Of a stretch of DNA of 64,000 nucleotides, positions 56,152 through 64,000 are shown one piece after another. A program made the position numbers and the translations under genes. Source of the DNA: Bacteroidales bacterium (GTDB lineage Bacteria; Bacteroidota; Bacteroidia; Bacteroidales; F082); the NCBI GenBank assembly GCA_017549805.1, contig JAFYNJ010000004.1, forward strand, positions 1-64,000, written 5' to 3'. A model generated the notes under the pieces. It was given only the letters and a program-made list of their open reading frames with translations. It did no database searches and was not told the origin of the DNA. Numbering within the stretch: position 1 is the first letter of the stretch; the number at the start of each line of letters is the position of its first letter.

Positions 56152-58313
56152 TGTTGGTCTTCCTTATCTTTTCGTAGGGACAAAGATAAGGATTTTTTCC
56201 CAACTAGAACGATTATCCCTGCCAAAGCCGCCACGCCTAGCGTGACCCACCACCAACGAAAGGGACGCGCATCCTCCTCGACGCTTGATGTTTCTTGCTC
56301 AGGCTCGACATAATAGATGTATTTGCCGTCGCGGATAAGTTGCAAGGTGTAGTTCAAAATGGAATCGCCATGGGCATAGGATAGTTCCTCGGGCGTGAAG
56401 TTGACGGGATAGTCGGGCAGCACCCCGCGACCATAGGGGAAACGTTCGTTGACAATGGTGTCGAACACATCTTTGACCAAGGGTATTTGGATGGTGATGC
56501 TAGAGTTGGGCAACTGGTATTGTGTGAAGTTCCTGGCTTTCATCTGATGATAGGCCGAACCCGTCTCGCGCCCGACGATGACGCCTCGGTTCTGCTTCTT
56601 CACCCAACCTGCAAAACAAGTGGAGGCCGAGAACGAACTCTCATTGGTGAGCAAATACAACCGCCCTTTGTAGTTGACCAACGAGTCGGGATCCCTCCAT
56701 TCCGGTTCGTCCAACACGAAACCCTCGCCATTGGGAAGCGGCTTATAGTCAGCGTATGGGCTATCCTCATCATCGTCCACGGGACAACTGACGAAGCAGG
56801 CGTAACCGTTTTTCTTGTTCACGATTTTGCGCAGGCTGGTGCAGAACGGCTTCTGGGCCAGAGACGCATAAACGCCTTCCACCGAGGCTGCCGGACCACC
56901 AGGATTGAAACGGAGGTCGAGAATCAAGTTGGAGACGCTGTCGGCAACGAGGTGGGCGAAAAACTCCATCAGTTGCTTCTGTTCCAAATCGTCCAGTTCG
57001 AAAGTGTGAAGGGCGAGATAAGCCACTGATTCAGAAAGATTTTCAAATTCGAAATGTTTCTCCTCATTTCCCTCTTCATCCACATGATAATGGCGGTATT
57101 GGTATTCCATCCATTGTGGTTGGCGGTTAGGGTCTTTGCGCGTCATCTGTTCAAAACGCTTCGTTTCGCCGTCGGCAAAAGCAACCAGAAGGTTGGCATT
57201 ATTCCCAATTTGGCGGCAATAGTAGGTGTCCACTCCATACAGAAGCACATAATCCCCATAGCTCTTCACATAGCCATCGGAAAAGGCTGCATACTCTAAC
57301 AACATGTTTTTCAACGAATCAGCAGGAATGCCGTTTACCGAAACCACTGGTTTACCGAGATAGTCTTTGTATCTGGGTACGGTGCGCCATACCTGTAGCG
57401 TGTCGTTGAACCAACCCAAACACACCGAGCAAGGCAGTCCACTCCCTCCCGTCACTTTCGACGCTGAGATGATGGCCGTATGGCTGTCGTGGATTTTCCC
57501 AAGCAACTTGAAAACCAATACCTCAAAATCACTTCTGGAAATGGTTTTGTCTATCGCAGCCATTTTGTTTTTGATATAGGTGTCGAACTCCTCTTTTGGC
57601 GTATAGTCGTACAGCCCGGGAAAAGCATCTTCCAAAGCTGCCATCATGCCGTCGATGTCGGATTGCGCCTCGTCGTACGTCAGTTGGGTTTTGTTGTTCG
57701 CCTTGGGCGGGATGAAAGTGGTCTTCAGGCCGAAAGGCGTCATAGGGTCTTCAGCTTGCGAGTTTTTCGAAATACTGATGCTTATGCACGGCTGCTTGAT
57801 CTTTTTATAGAGGTAACCCACGGTACCCAAGGTGTCGCCTCGGTGTATTATCTCGCCAGTCTTGAACAGTCGAATAGGTCGGATGCCATCAATATAAAGG
57901 GTTCTTCCGTCGGACATCTGTATGCCAACCGACAAACTCGTGTTGTGAATCTTTTCCTGCGTCATATTGTCCCATTCGAGGAAAAGCAAGGAATCTTGCT
58001 CGTAGTTGCCGGTTTGTTGGGCGAAACAAATTAATGAGCAACTCCAACTGTTGCGGTATCCCAGCAAAGCATGATTGATTTTTCCATCCACGGGGCAAAG
58101 CACAGGCGTTCCCAAAGGCGCACCGATGATGATATCGCCGAAATTCAACTCAGGTTGGTTCTGCGCATCCCCTACGCCGATGTAGTCTTGCGGACGGCAA
58201 AGGATGTCGTCACCTACCTGCTTTCCTGGAATTGGCCAAAGGTAGGTGTCTTGGGCGAAAGTCATGCTGGCCAGCAACAAAAATAGTGCGGTAATGAGGT
58301 TGCGTGTTTTCAT
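56148..58313 (-). CDS. S41 family peptidase with M23-like N-terminal domain
   Basis: 721 aa. Signal peptide 1-20. Residues about 25-205 resemble an M23/LytM-type domain (IIIGAPLGTPVLCPVDGKI, HRGDTLGTVGYLYKK) but without the usual metal His set, so probably inactive. Residues about 215-660 are an S41 peptidase of the tricorn/IRBP-like type rather than CtpA. The catalytic His fits GKIHDSHT, and the Ser fits NESSFSASTCFAGW; GRETGS replaces the Lys motif of CtpA. A C-terminal membrane segment (WWWVTLGVAALAGIIVLV) and basic tail anchor it, probably with the enzyme on the periplasmic side. Translationally coupled to the BspA-type gene. Confidence 0.85.
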   Translation of the reverse strand: MKTRNLITALFLLLASMTFAQDTYLWPIPGKQVGDDILCRPQDYIGVGDAQNQPELNFGDIIIGAPLGTPVLCPVDGKINHALLGYRNSWSCSLICFAQQTGNYEQDSLLFLEWDNMTQEKIHNTSLSVGIQMSDGRTLYIDGIRPIRLFKTGEIIHRGDTLGTVGYLYKKIKQPCISISISKNSQAEDPMTPFGLKTTFIPPKANNKTQLTYDEAQSDIDGMMAALEDAFPGLYDYTPKEEFDTYIKNKMAAIDKTISRSDFEVLVFKLLGKIHDSHTAIISASKVTGGSGLPCSVCLGWFNDTLQVWRTVPRYKDYLGKPVVSVNGIPADSLKNMLLEYAAFSDGYVKSYGDYVLLYGVDTYYCRQIGNNANLLVAFADGETKRFEQMTRKDPNRQPQWMEYQYRHYHVDEEGNEEKHFEFENLSESVAYLALHTFELDDLEQKQLMEFFAHLVADSVSNLILDLRFNPGGPAASVEGVYASLAQKPFCTSLRKIVNKKNGYACFVSCPVDDDEDSPYADYKPLPNGEGFVLDEPEWRDPDSLVNYKGRLYLLTNESSFSASTCFAGWVKKQNRGVIVGRETGSAYHQMKARNFTQYQLPNSSITIQIPLVKDVFDTIVNERFPYGRGVLPDYPVNFTPEELSYAHGDSILNYTLQLIRDGKYIYYVEPEQETSSVEEDARPFRWWWVTLGVAALAGIIVLVGKKSLSLSLRKDKEDQQ

Positions 58314-58341
58314 GATTTGAGCTGTTTTTGAACTTTGAAAA

Positions 58342-58349
58342 CAAAAATA
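58342..58349 (-). promoter_or_regulatory. Promoter -7 box for the S41/BspA operon
   Basis: TATTTTTG on the minus strand, preceded five bases upstream by CTTGACAAA, as at 62410-62431. Confidence 0.7.
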
Positions 58350-58354
58350 TTTTG

Positions 58355-58483
58355 TTTGTCAAGAGGTCGGGAGTCTGTTCCAAACTTTTTTTGATTTGGA
58401 AAATCGCAAATCACTAATAATAAGTAGATTAACCAGAGACCTATTCCGAACTTTTTTAGGAAAAAGTCCAAAGAATTTAAGGA
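58355..58483 (-). promoter_or_regulatory. Shared composite upstream block, copy 1
   Basis: Contains TTTGTCAAG (58355), an inverted repeat TTCCAAA-N10-TTTGGAA (58378-58401), a second TTCC-N11-GGAA (58444-58462) and AAAGTCCAAAGA (from 58463). The same order recurs at 62423-62550. Confidence 0.65.
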
Positions 58484-58524
58484 ATTTCACGTGCTTAATG
58501 GCAAAAATAACACCTTCCATAAAA

Positions 58525-58616
58525 CGCCAACTGCCACATCAAAAACTCGCCAACTGCCACATCAAAAACTCGCTAACTGTCACATTAAAAACTCGCCAAC
58601 TGCCACATTGAAACAA
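58525..58616. repeat. Four tandem copies of a 23-bp repeat
   Basis: Units at 58525, 58548, 58571 and 58594, each beginning CGCCAACTGCCACAT (third copy CGCTAACTGTCACAT) and ending in AAAAACT except the last. Copies 1 and 2 are identical; copy 3 has three changes and copy 4 diverges at its end. There are no spacers between copies. Confidence 0.92.
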
Positions 58617-58684
58617 CTTTATTTATTGATTTTCAATAATATAAATAATTTTCAAAATATTTTAGTTTTTCAATAAAAAATCAG

Positions 58685-58692
58685 TATTTTTG
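58685..58692 (+). promoter_or_regulatory. Promoter -7 box for the AAA/DUF4143 gene
   Basis: TATTTTTG, 25 bases before the ATG at 58717. It overlaps the TTG at 58690, ruling out that earlier start. Confidence 0.7.
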
Positions 58693-58716
58693 CATTCGAA
58701 AAACATTGAAATTCTC

Positions 58717-60009
58717 ATGAAAGAATACAAAAACAGAATTGCCGACCAAATCCTAACCGACAAGTTGGAAGCGATGGGTGCCGTCCTCATTGAGGGACCA
58801 AAATATTGCGGGAAAACTTCGCTTGCCGCGCAACAAGCCAAAAGCATCCTTTACATGTCAGACCCAGAAACGAGAAACCAAAACTTGACTTTGGCCAAGA
58901 CCAACATCAGGAAGCTCTTGGAAGGCGACACACCACGACTCATTGACGAATGGCAATTGGCGCCGCAATTTTGGGATGCCGTGCGGAACGAGGTGGACAG
59001 AAGAGACGAAGACGGACAGTTCATGCTGACCGGTTCGGCCGTTCCGCCCAAACCCAAGGACGAAGACGAACAAATCTTCCATTCAGGCACGGGACGCATC
59101 GCTTACCTTAAACTCCGCACGATGAGCCTTTGGGAATCGGAAGACTCGACGGGCGAAGTCAGTTTGGAAAGACTTTTTGAATCAAGCGAGCAAGTTGAAG
59201 GGACGAGCCATATCGACCTTGACCATTTGGCCTATCTCACCTGCCGAGGCGGCTGGCCGAAGGCCGTGTTGAAGAAAAGTGAGAAAGCCGCATTGGCACA
59301 AGCCATTGAGTATTATGAAGCCGTAGTGCGGTCCGACATCTCACGAGTGGATGAAGTGGAGCGAGACCCCGAGTTGACCATGCGACTGATGCGCTCTTAC
59401 GCCCGACACCAAGGCGCACAGGCCACGGCGGGCACTATTTTGGAAGACATCAGAACGAATGAGGCCGACATCTTAAGCGAGAACACCATCTACAACTATA
59501 TCAAGGCGTTAAAAAAGATTTTTGTCATTGAGGATTCCGCAGCCTGGAACCCAAATTTGAGAAGCAAGACCGCCATTAGAACCTCCGACACGAGGTATTT
59601 CTCCGACCCCTCCATCGCCACAGCCGCTTTGGGCCTTGGCCCGAAAGATCTCATCAACGACCTGAAAACCTTCGGGCTGATTTTCGAAACGCTTTGTGTG
59701 AGAGACCTCCGCATTTATGCCGATGCCATCGGCGGGACGGTGTACCACTACCGCGACAAGAGTAATCTGGAATGCGATGCGGTGGTTCACCTGCGCGATG
59801 GTTCCTACGGCCTCGTTGAAATCAAGTTGGGCGGAAAAGACCTCATCGAGGAAGGCGCAAAAACGCTGAAAGCATTGGCTGAGAAAATCGACGCCACCAA
59901 GATGAAGCAGCCGTCATTCATGATGGTGCTGACGGGCATCGGCGACTATGCCTACAAACGACCCAAGGACGGCGTTTTAGTGGTTCCTGTAGGATGCTTG
60001 AAGAATTAA
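58717..60009 (+). CDS. AAA ATPase with DUF4143 nuclease-like domain
   Basis: 430 aa. N-terminal AAA_14 ATPase: Walker A GPKYCGKTS (about 27-35), Walker B-like PRLIDEWQLAPQFW, and sensor FMLTGSA. The C-terminal DUF4143 region ends in a PD-(D/E)xK-like core, with LECDAVVHLRDG and LVEIKLG supplying Asp, Glu and Lys. Such proteins occur in many copies in bacteria and archaea, and their role is not settled; DNA handling or toxin/defence roles have been suggested. It stands alone between two minus-strand genes, preceded by four 23-bp repeats. Confidence 0.9.
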   Translation: MKEYKNRIADQILTDKLEAMGAVLIEGPKYCGKTSLAAQQAKSILYMSDPETRNQNLTLAKTNIRKLLEGDTPRLIDEWQLAPQFWDAVRNEVDRRDEDGQFMLTGSAVPPKPKDEDEQIFHSGTGRIAYLKLRTMSLWESEDSTGEVSLERLFESSEQVEGTSHIDLDHLAYLTCRGGWPKAVLKKSEKAALAQAIEYYEAVVRSDISRVDEVERDPELTMRLMRSYARHQGAQATAGTILEDIRTNEADILSENTIYNYIKALKKIFVIEDSAAWNPNLRSKTAIRTSDTRYFSDPSIATAALGLGPKDLINDLKTFGLIFETLCVRDLRIYADAIGGTVYHYRDKSNLECDAVVHLRDGSYGLVEIKLGGKDLIEEGAKTLKALAEKIDATKMKQPSFMMVLTGIGDYAYKRPKDGVLVVPVGCLKN

Positions 60010-60016
60010 TCCACCA

Positions 60017-62383
60017 TCACTTCCTCTGCTCGACATCCTTCTCGCTCTCCATCAGCGACTCGCGCTCCTCGATTTGCGCCATTTTGCGTTCGCCGCCCTT
60101 GAAAACGTAACGCACGAAAAGGCTCACCGAAGACATTCGCTGCTCCGCCCGATTCAGGCTGTAATAGCTTGGAACATCGACCATTTCCTCCGTCTTCTCG
60201 CTAAGGAAAAAGCCTTGCATATCAAGTTCCAAAGTGAGTTTGTTATTCAGGAAACCTCGGCTCAAAGCAATAGTCTCAATGAGCGGACTGCAGCGAGAAT
60301 AGCCATTGTAGAGGTGTTTTGTGCCGTCGTAAAGAAACTCTGCCTCCAAAGTCAAATCCATCGGGAGTTCCATCTCCAAAGCAGCTACGAAGCTCATTTC
60401 CAAGCCGTTGTATCTTGGCTGACCATAATCCACATAACCCAAGTCAAACTCTACCATTGGCATGAGGAAGCCGCCCACCAAAGTAGTTGCCGAAATACGG
60501 CCACCATATTCCCACGAATTGGCCATGTTATCATAAATGGTGTTCGTCACTGCGCCATCAACCATGTATCGCTCTCCGATAATTCCTTGACGATAAGCCA
60601 CATACGGCTCAACAATTAGGTTAGTGTATTGCTTGTGGTAAGTATAACCCACACTGACACGCTGGGTCTTTTCGGGCAACAGATAGGGATTGCCAGCTGA
60701 AAACACCAAGGCATCGTTTTGGGTGTAAACGAACGGCGAAAGGAAATGGTAGGAAGGATATTGCAACAGCGATTTATAGTTGATTTTCAGCGTGTTAATT
60801 TCATTGATTTTGTACATCAGTACGACGGAAGGTAGTCCATGCCATTGGCTTTGGCTGATGGTGTCGTAGATGTTGAAATGAAGGTTTTCGCCACGCAAAC
60901 CCGCCGAAACTGAAAAACGGTCGCTAAACTGACAGGCCACTTGCGCAAACAAAGCCAATCTATTATCATGATAATCAAAGTATTGACCACCATTACCAGC
61001 GCTGTAAACATAGCCAATCCAGCGCGAATAGTTCTGCAAGCCCGCAGTCAGTTTCAGTTTCTCAGTCAGCGGGAGGTCGTATTTCAGTTTGACGTTCCAC
61101 ACCGATTGCCTGTTGTCGGTCTGGCGATCCAAGACCTTCATGACACTGTCGGCATCAGGATAATGGAATAGCGAGTTGGAGCGATATTCCCGTGCGCCTT
61201 TCATCGTGTAATAGTTTGAGTTTAAAGTGATTTCATGGCCTTTCTTGGCGAAGCGGTGGCGATAATACAAGGTGTAGTTCTGCTCCCTCGCCCGACCTTG
61301 GCTTTCCACGTCGTTCCATTCCTCGAAATCGAGAATACCATTTTCGTTGTAAAACGAGTATAAGCGGCTGTTCACCTTGTCGCTGTCCAACTCGAAATTG
61401 CCACTCAGCGAAAGCAGGTCGTTCTTGCTGATGCGCCAATCAAAGCCCAATCCGGCCTTGTGATTGATGGAAGGCGGCGAGGACAGAATGTTGGTAGTTG
61501 TCAGTTCATCGTATCGGTTGCCCTCGTTGTCGGTAACCGTGCAATAAGTGCTGTCATACACAAAACCCTCTGGACGAGGCCGATAGTAGGAGGCCGTGTA
61601 ATTGCCGAAGACCCGAAACTTGGAGAACTCATAATCCACGTTGAGACGACCGTAAAAGCTTTGAAATGGAACTTCGCCACGGCCCATTGCCACCACACGG
61701 ATGCCCTGTTTGCGTTCCTCTTTCAGGATGATATTCAACACATTAGCCACTTCCGAATCGTATTCCACACTCGGATTGGTGATAACCTCCACCGACTCCA
61801 CATCCTCTGGATTGATGGTCGTGAGGCTCCGTGAAGAAAACATCCCGTCCACCAAGATAAGCACGTTTTTGCTGCCATTAACGCGGATGCTTTCGTCGGC
61901 GGTCTTCACCGTCACGCCAGGTATGCTTTTCATCGCCTCCAACACCGTGGGTGAGTTGCGCAACACAAAATCATCGAGGCGATAGACGGTTTTATCGACC
62001 TCTTCCTTCATCAGCACCTTTTCACCAACTATGCTCACTTCCTGCAACTGCTTGTTTTCCACCACAATACCAATACTTATCCATTGCTCCTTTTCTCTGA
62101 TTTCCTTCGAAACCTTTTTGGTACGGTAGCCCACAAACGAAACGATGAAAGTGTGTTCGCCAAACGGCACATCCTTCATCGTGAACCTCCCGCCAGCATC
62201 GGTGATCGCACCATTGATAAGCATCCCCTCCGCTTTTTGGAGTTGAACGGTGGCGTAAGGAATGGGTTCACGCGACACGGAATCCGTCACATAGCCGTGA
62301 ACGATGGTCAAATTTTGCGCTTGCAAACCAAATGACACGACAGCAAGCAACAGCAAAAGAACCAAATGTAGGTATCTAGACAT
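60017..62383 (-). CDS. TonB-dependent receptor-like outer-membrane beta-barrel protein
   Basis: 788 aa. Signal peptide about 1-22; CarboxypepD_reg-like domain about 25-110 (VHGYVTDSVSREPIPYATVQLQK); plug-like domain about 115-220 (VYRLDDFVLRNSPTVLEAMKSIPGVTV, ILVDGMFSSRS, VEVITNPSVEYDSEVANVLNIILKEE); then a beta-barrel of the outer-membrane beta-barrel family 2 type ending SLFVRYVFKGG. A charged cytoplasm-like tail of about 27 residues (MAQIEERESLMESEKDVEQRK) follows the last strand, which is unusual for a barrel. The TPR-HTH regulator gene lies upstream on the same strand. Confidence 0.9.
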   Translation of the reverse strand: MSRYLHLVLLLLLAVVSFGLQAQNLTIVHGYVTDSVSREPIPYATVQLQKAEGMLINGAITDAGGRFTMKDVPFGEHTFIVSFVGYRTKKVSKEIREKEQWISIGIVVENKQLQEVSIVGEKVLMKEEVDKTVYRLDDFVLRNSPTVLEAMKSIPGVTVKTADESIRVNGSKNVLILVDGMFSSRSLTTINPEDVESVEVITNPSVEYDSEVANVLNIILKEERKQGIRVVAMGRGEVPFQSFYGRLNVDYEFSKFRVFGNYTASYYRPRPEGFVYDSTYCTVTDNEGNRYDELTTTNILSSPPSINHKAGLGFDWRISKNDLLSLSGNFELDSDKVNSRLYSFYNENGILDFEEWNDVESQGRAREQNYTLYYRHRFAKKGHEITLNSNYYTMKGAREYRSNSLFHYPDADSVMKVLDRQTDNRQSVWNVKLKYDLPLTEKLKLTAGLQNYSRWIGYVYSAGNGGQYFDYHDNRLALFAQVACQFSDRFSVSAGLRGENLHFNIYDTISQSQWHGLPSVVLMYKINEINTLKINYKSLLQYPSYHFLSPFVYTQNDALVFSAGNPYLLPEKTQRVSVGYTYHKQYTNLIVEPYVAYRQGIIGERYMVDGAVTNTIYDNMANSWEYGGRISATTLVGGFLMPMVEFDLGYVDYGQPRYNGLEMSFVAALEMELPMDLTLEAEFLYDGTKHLYNGYSRCSPLIETIALSRGFLNNKLTLELDMQGFFLSEKTEEMVDVPSYYSLNRAEQRMSSVSLFVRYVFKGGERKMAQIEERESLMESEKDVEQRK

Positions 62384-62409
62384 TGTTTTGTGATTCGTTT
62401 TAGAAATAA

Positions 62410-62417
62410 CAAAACTA
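62410..62417 (-). promoter_or_regulatory. Promoter -7 box for the right-end receptor gene
   Basis: TAGTTTTG on the minus strand. CTTGACAAA sits five bases upstream, the same spacing as in the S41 promoter. Confidence 0.65.
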
Positions 62418-62422
62418 CCGTC

Positions 62423-62550
62423 TTTGTCAAGCGGTTAAAAGGGCAGTCCAAACTTTTCCAAACTGGAAAAATTGTAATGTTTTGGGAATGAATTTGTTAA
62501 ATAACTATCCATTCCAAACTTTTTGTTGGGAAAGTCCAAAGATATTAAGA
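62423..62550 (-). promoter_or_regulatory. Shared composite upstream block, copy 2
   Basis: TTTGTCAAG (62423), GTCCAAACTTTTCCAAACTGG (from 62446, containing TTTTCC-N5-GGAAAA), TTCC-N13-GGAA (62512-62532) and AAAGTCCAAAGA (from 62531), in the same order as 58355-58483. It reaches the stop codon of the TPR gene. Confidence 0.65.
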
Positions 62551-63972
62551 ATTCTCTCCCATTTTTTTTCGCACCCTACCCCTGATTTTATCGACCATGT
62601 TAACGGTCGTTCCGAGATAATCTGCTTCCTCTTGGCGTGAAACTTTGAAATACGAAAGAATGAAAGACTTTTTCTCATCCTCGGTTAAGTCGGGGTACTT
62701 TTGTCCGAGGGTTTCCCAGAGGCCGGGGTATTTCTCCTCCACCACGGCGAGCATGGCCTTCCAATGGTCCTTGTCGCCGAAAACAGATTGCTCCAAGTCG
62801 TTGAGAAGATTCGTTCGCCTGTTATTCAGATAATTTTCCAACAATAGCATGATCCGCTGTTCCTTGTCCAAAGCATCGGAAAGGCGGTCAGCGTAATCTT
62901 GTTGGATTTGTTCATGTTCGGCATCCTTTTGCGCCAAGGCTTGGTTTTGCTGCCTGAAGTGGAATAGTTGGGCGTTGATGTCGGCTTCACGTTTTCGCCG
63001 CTTTGCCAATCGGACTTGTGAAATCAAGAAAGCCAACAAAACCAAGGCTGCAATTGCGCTGATCACAATAATCCACCGTTGGCGAGCGATGATTTTCCGG
63101 TTCAACTCGTTCTGCATCACGGCAGTATCGTATTTCTGGCTAACGAGCGCAAGGTTGTTCTTGTGATCCTCCAAATATTTATGCACATCGCCTACATCAT
63201 ACCAATATCTATAATCACAAGCCTTTTCAAAATCGCCTCGCATCTCGGCAAAATCGGCAAGCGTGCCATAATAAAACCATTTCCCTTTTTGTATCTCTGA
63301 ACAATCTGGTTCTGAACGAGTTACCAGCTCTTCCAATTGCTCGTAACAATACGCCATCGAATCCATATCACCCAACTTATAAAAGATGTTCCCCATGTCG
63401 TGGTAATAGTACATCCATAGGCTGTCGTTCATATTAGAAGGGTAGCACTGTATGAATTGGTTGAGGTATTCTTTGGACTTTTCATAGGCGCCGGCATTGA
63501 AATACATGGCATGGAAAGCCGACAAGACCCATTGTTTCGCCTCCAATGAACCACTTTGTTCGGCATAGTCCATCGCCTGGTTCAAATAAACCTCCGCACT
63601 GTCGAATTGCCTGTGGAATTGGTAATAATCTCCCAAAAACGAAACCACTTTGGCACGCTCGTCGTAATGGTCGCCAAAGCCCTCGTCAGCAGCCTTCAAC
63701 AGGGATAGGATCTCTTCTTTATCGGCATAGAGGCCCAAACAGCATGCAATCTGATACCGGGCATGGGCCACAGTGAGCGAATCGTCGGCCAAGAGTCCGT
63801 AATGCTCCGCCTCCTTGAACAGGCGCATGGCCTCCATCTTGTTGCCTGAATCCCTTTGAATGCAGGCGTTTTCCAAGGCATCACGGGCGGCTTGCCTTGC
63901 GTCTTGCGGCACTGGATGGCATGCTACCAACACCGAAATCAAGAACAGCAATATCAGATGACGTAGTTTCAT
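62545..63972 (-). CDS. TPR-containing membrane regulator with C-terminal HTH
   Basis: 475 aa. N-terminal lipoprotein-like signal (SVLVAC, Cys18); TPR repeats about 25-260 (AMRLFKEAEHYGLL, FDSAEVYLNQAMDYAEQSG, YEKSKEYLNQFIQCY, FYKLGDMDSMAYCYEQLEEL); a membrane segment about 297-318; a coiled coil about 325-375; and a C-terminal helix-turn-helix about 430-470 (LTEDEKKSFILSYFKVSRQEEADYLGTTVNMVDKIRGRVRKKM). The family architecture suggests an external sensor with a cytoplasmic DNA-binding end. If the first segment is a signal anchor, the TPR part would be periplasmic. It is the obvious candidate regulator of the receptor downstream. Confidence 0.85.
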   Translation of the reverse strand: MKLRHLILLFLISVLVACHPVPQDARQAARDALENACIQRDSGNKMEAMRLFKEAEHYGLLADDSLTVAHARYQIACCLGLYADKEEILSLLKAADEGFGDHYDERAKVVSFLGDYYQFHRQFDSAEVYLNQAMDYAEQSGSLEAKQWVLSAFHAMYFNAGAYEKSKEYLNQFIQCYPSNMNDSLWMYYYHDMGNIFYKLGDMDSMAYCYEQLEELVTRSEPDCSEIQKGKWFYYGTLADFAEMRGDFEKACDYRYWYDVGDVHKYLEDHKNNLALVSQKYDTAVMQNELNRKIIARQRWIIVISAIAALVLLAFLISQVRLAKRRKREADINAQLFHFRQQNQALAQKDAEHEQIQQDYADRLSDALDKEQRIMLLLENYLNNRRTNLLNDLEQSVFGDKDHWKAMLAVVEEKYPGLWETLGQKYPDLTEDEKKSFILSYFKVSRQEEADYLGTTVNMVDKIRGRVRKKMGENS

Positions 63973-63977
63973 AGGGA

Positions 63978-63985
63978 CAAAATTA
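63978..63985 (-). promoter_or_regulatory. Possible promoter -7 box for the TPR-HTH gene
   Basis: TAATTTTG on the minus strand, only 6 bases before the start codon, so the mRNA would be leaderless or nearly so. The window ends 15 bases further on. Confidence 0.4.
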
Positions 63986-64000
63986 GTGTTTTTAACGCAA

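Larger units (their letters stand above)
58314..58716. other. 403-bp regulatory intergenic region
   Basis: The only gap over 300 bases. From left to right it holds the minus-strand promoter of the S41 gene (58342-58349), a composite block shared with the region at 62423 (58355-58483), a four-copy 23-bp tandem repeat (58525-58616), an A/T-rich stretch, and the plus-strand promoter of the ATPase gene (58685-58692). Short readings through the repeats (such as 58396-58611) have no start signals or family features and look noncoding. Confidence 0.8.

Noticed and set aside
58396-58611. Possible small protein of 71 residues with QLPHQKLANCHIKN repeats
   Set aside because: The repeating peptide simply reads the 23-bp DNA repeats. 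There is no promoter box at a suitable distance, and another frame reads equally well.
58525-58616. Possible CRISPR array
   Set aside because: The 23-bp units are directly contiguous with no spacers, and no cas genes are present.

Overview
The window is chromosomal DNA from a member of the Bacteroidota, most likely the order Bacteroidales. Four things point there. The promoters carry the Bacteroidota -7 box TAnnTTTG (20 good matches, nearly all just upstream of gene starts). At least five secreted proteins end in a type IX secretion (T9SS) type A C-terminal sorting domain. There are three TonB-dependent/outer-membrane beta-barrel proteins with carboxypeptidase-like N-terminal domains. Three C25 peptidases closely resemble the gingipains of Porphyromonas. 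The clean gene order and high coding density suggest an ordinary chromosome. The genus cannot be read from the sequence. No tRNA, rRNA, CRISPR array or insertion sequence was recognised.

Layout. 1-1490: 3' end of valS and its terminator. 1495-3342: an AT-richer type II restriction-modification pair whose nuclease looks like an NgoMIV isoschizomer. 3418-6054: SlyD-like isomerase and a vWA membrane protein. 6126-9087: glycosyltransferase, tsaC and a CtpA-type protease in one operon. 9244-19494: the centrepiece, one Lys-gingipain-like and two Arg-gingipain-like proteases in tandem. 19510-24755: beta-CASP nuclease, hisS, hutH and two small membrane proteins. 24760-26914: iorBA. 26992-28626: a T9SS-exported amidase. 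28753-30137: PspC/LiaF-like envelope-stress pair. 30205-34868: TonB receptor, CpeT-like protein and GH29 fucosidase. 34950-38341: small beta-barrel, a carboxyltransferase with a lysine-less biotinyl-like domain, and a YitT protein. 38491-42937: ADH-ALDH-YgiQ operon. 42972-46129: lipoprotein nicotinamidase, PTS IIC-like protein, RecX, and a membrane-bound LytTR regulator. 46224-50050: fatty-acid synthesis cluster fabH-fabF-fabZ-acpP-fabG. 50248-58313: TonB receptor, ECF sigma factor with a membrane partner, BspA-type LRR protein and an S41 peptidase. 58717-60009: AAA/DUF4143 ATPase behind four 23-bp tandem repeats. 60017-63972: TonB-like beta-barrel receptor and a TPR-HTH membrane regulator.

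How the genes work together. The three gingipains appear to form an interlocking set. Residues that fix specificity and zymogen inhibition predict one Lys-specific enzyme and two Arg-specific enzymes. The prodomain/catalytic junctions carry the opposite residue: Arg in the Lys enzyme and Lys in both Arg enzymes. This suggests mutual activation, unlike the Rgp-dominated processing known in P. gingivalis. Peptide catabolism genes (hutH, iorAB) and other T9SS cargo fit a proteolytic, amino-acid-fermenting, probably anaerobic life style.

Two kinds of noncoding structure recur. Degenerate 7-bp (once 8-bp) tandem repeats fill at least eight gene junctions, densest in the fab operon. A composite upstream block of about 130 bp is shared by the S41 peptidase gene and the TonB-like receptor gene at the right end.
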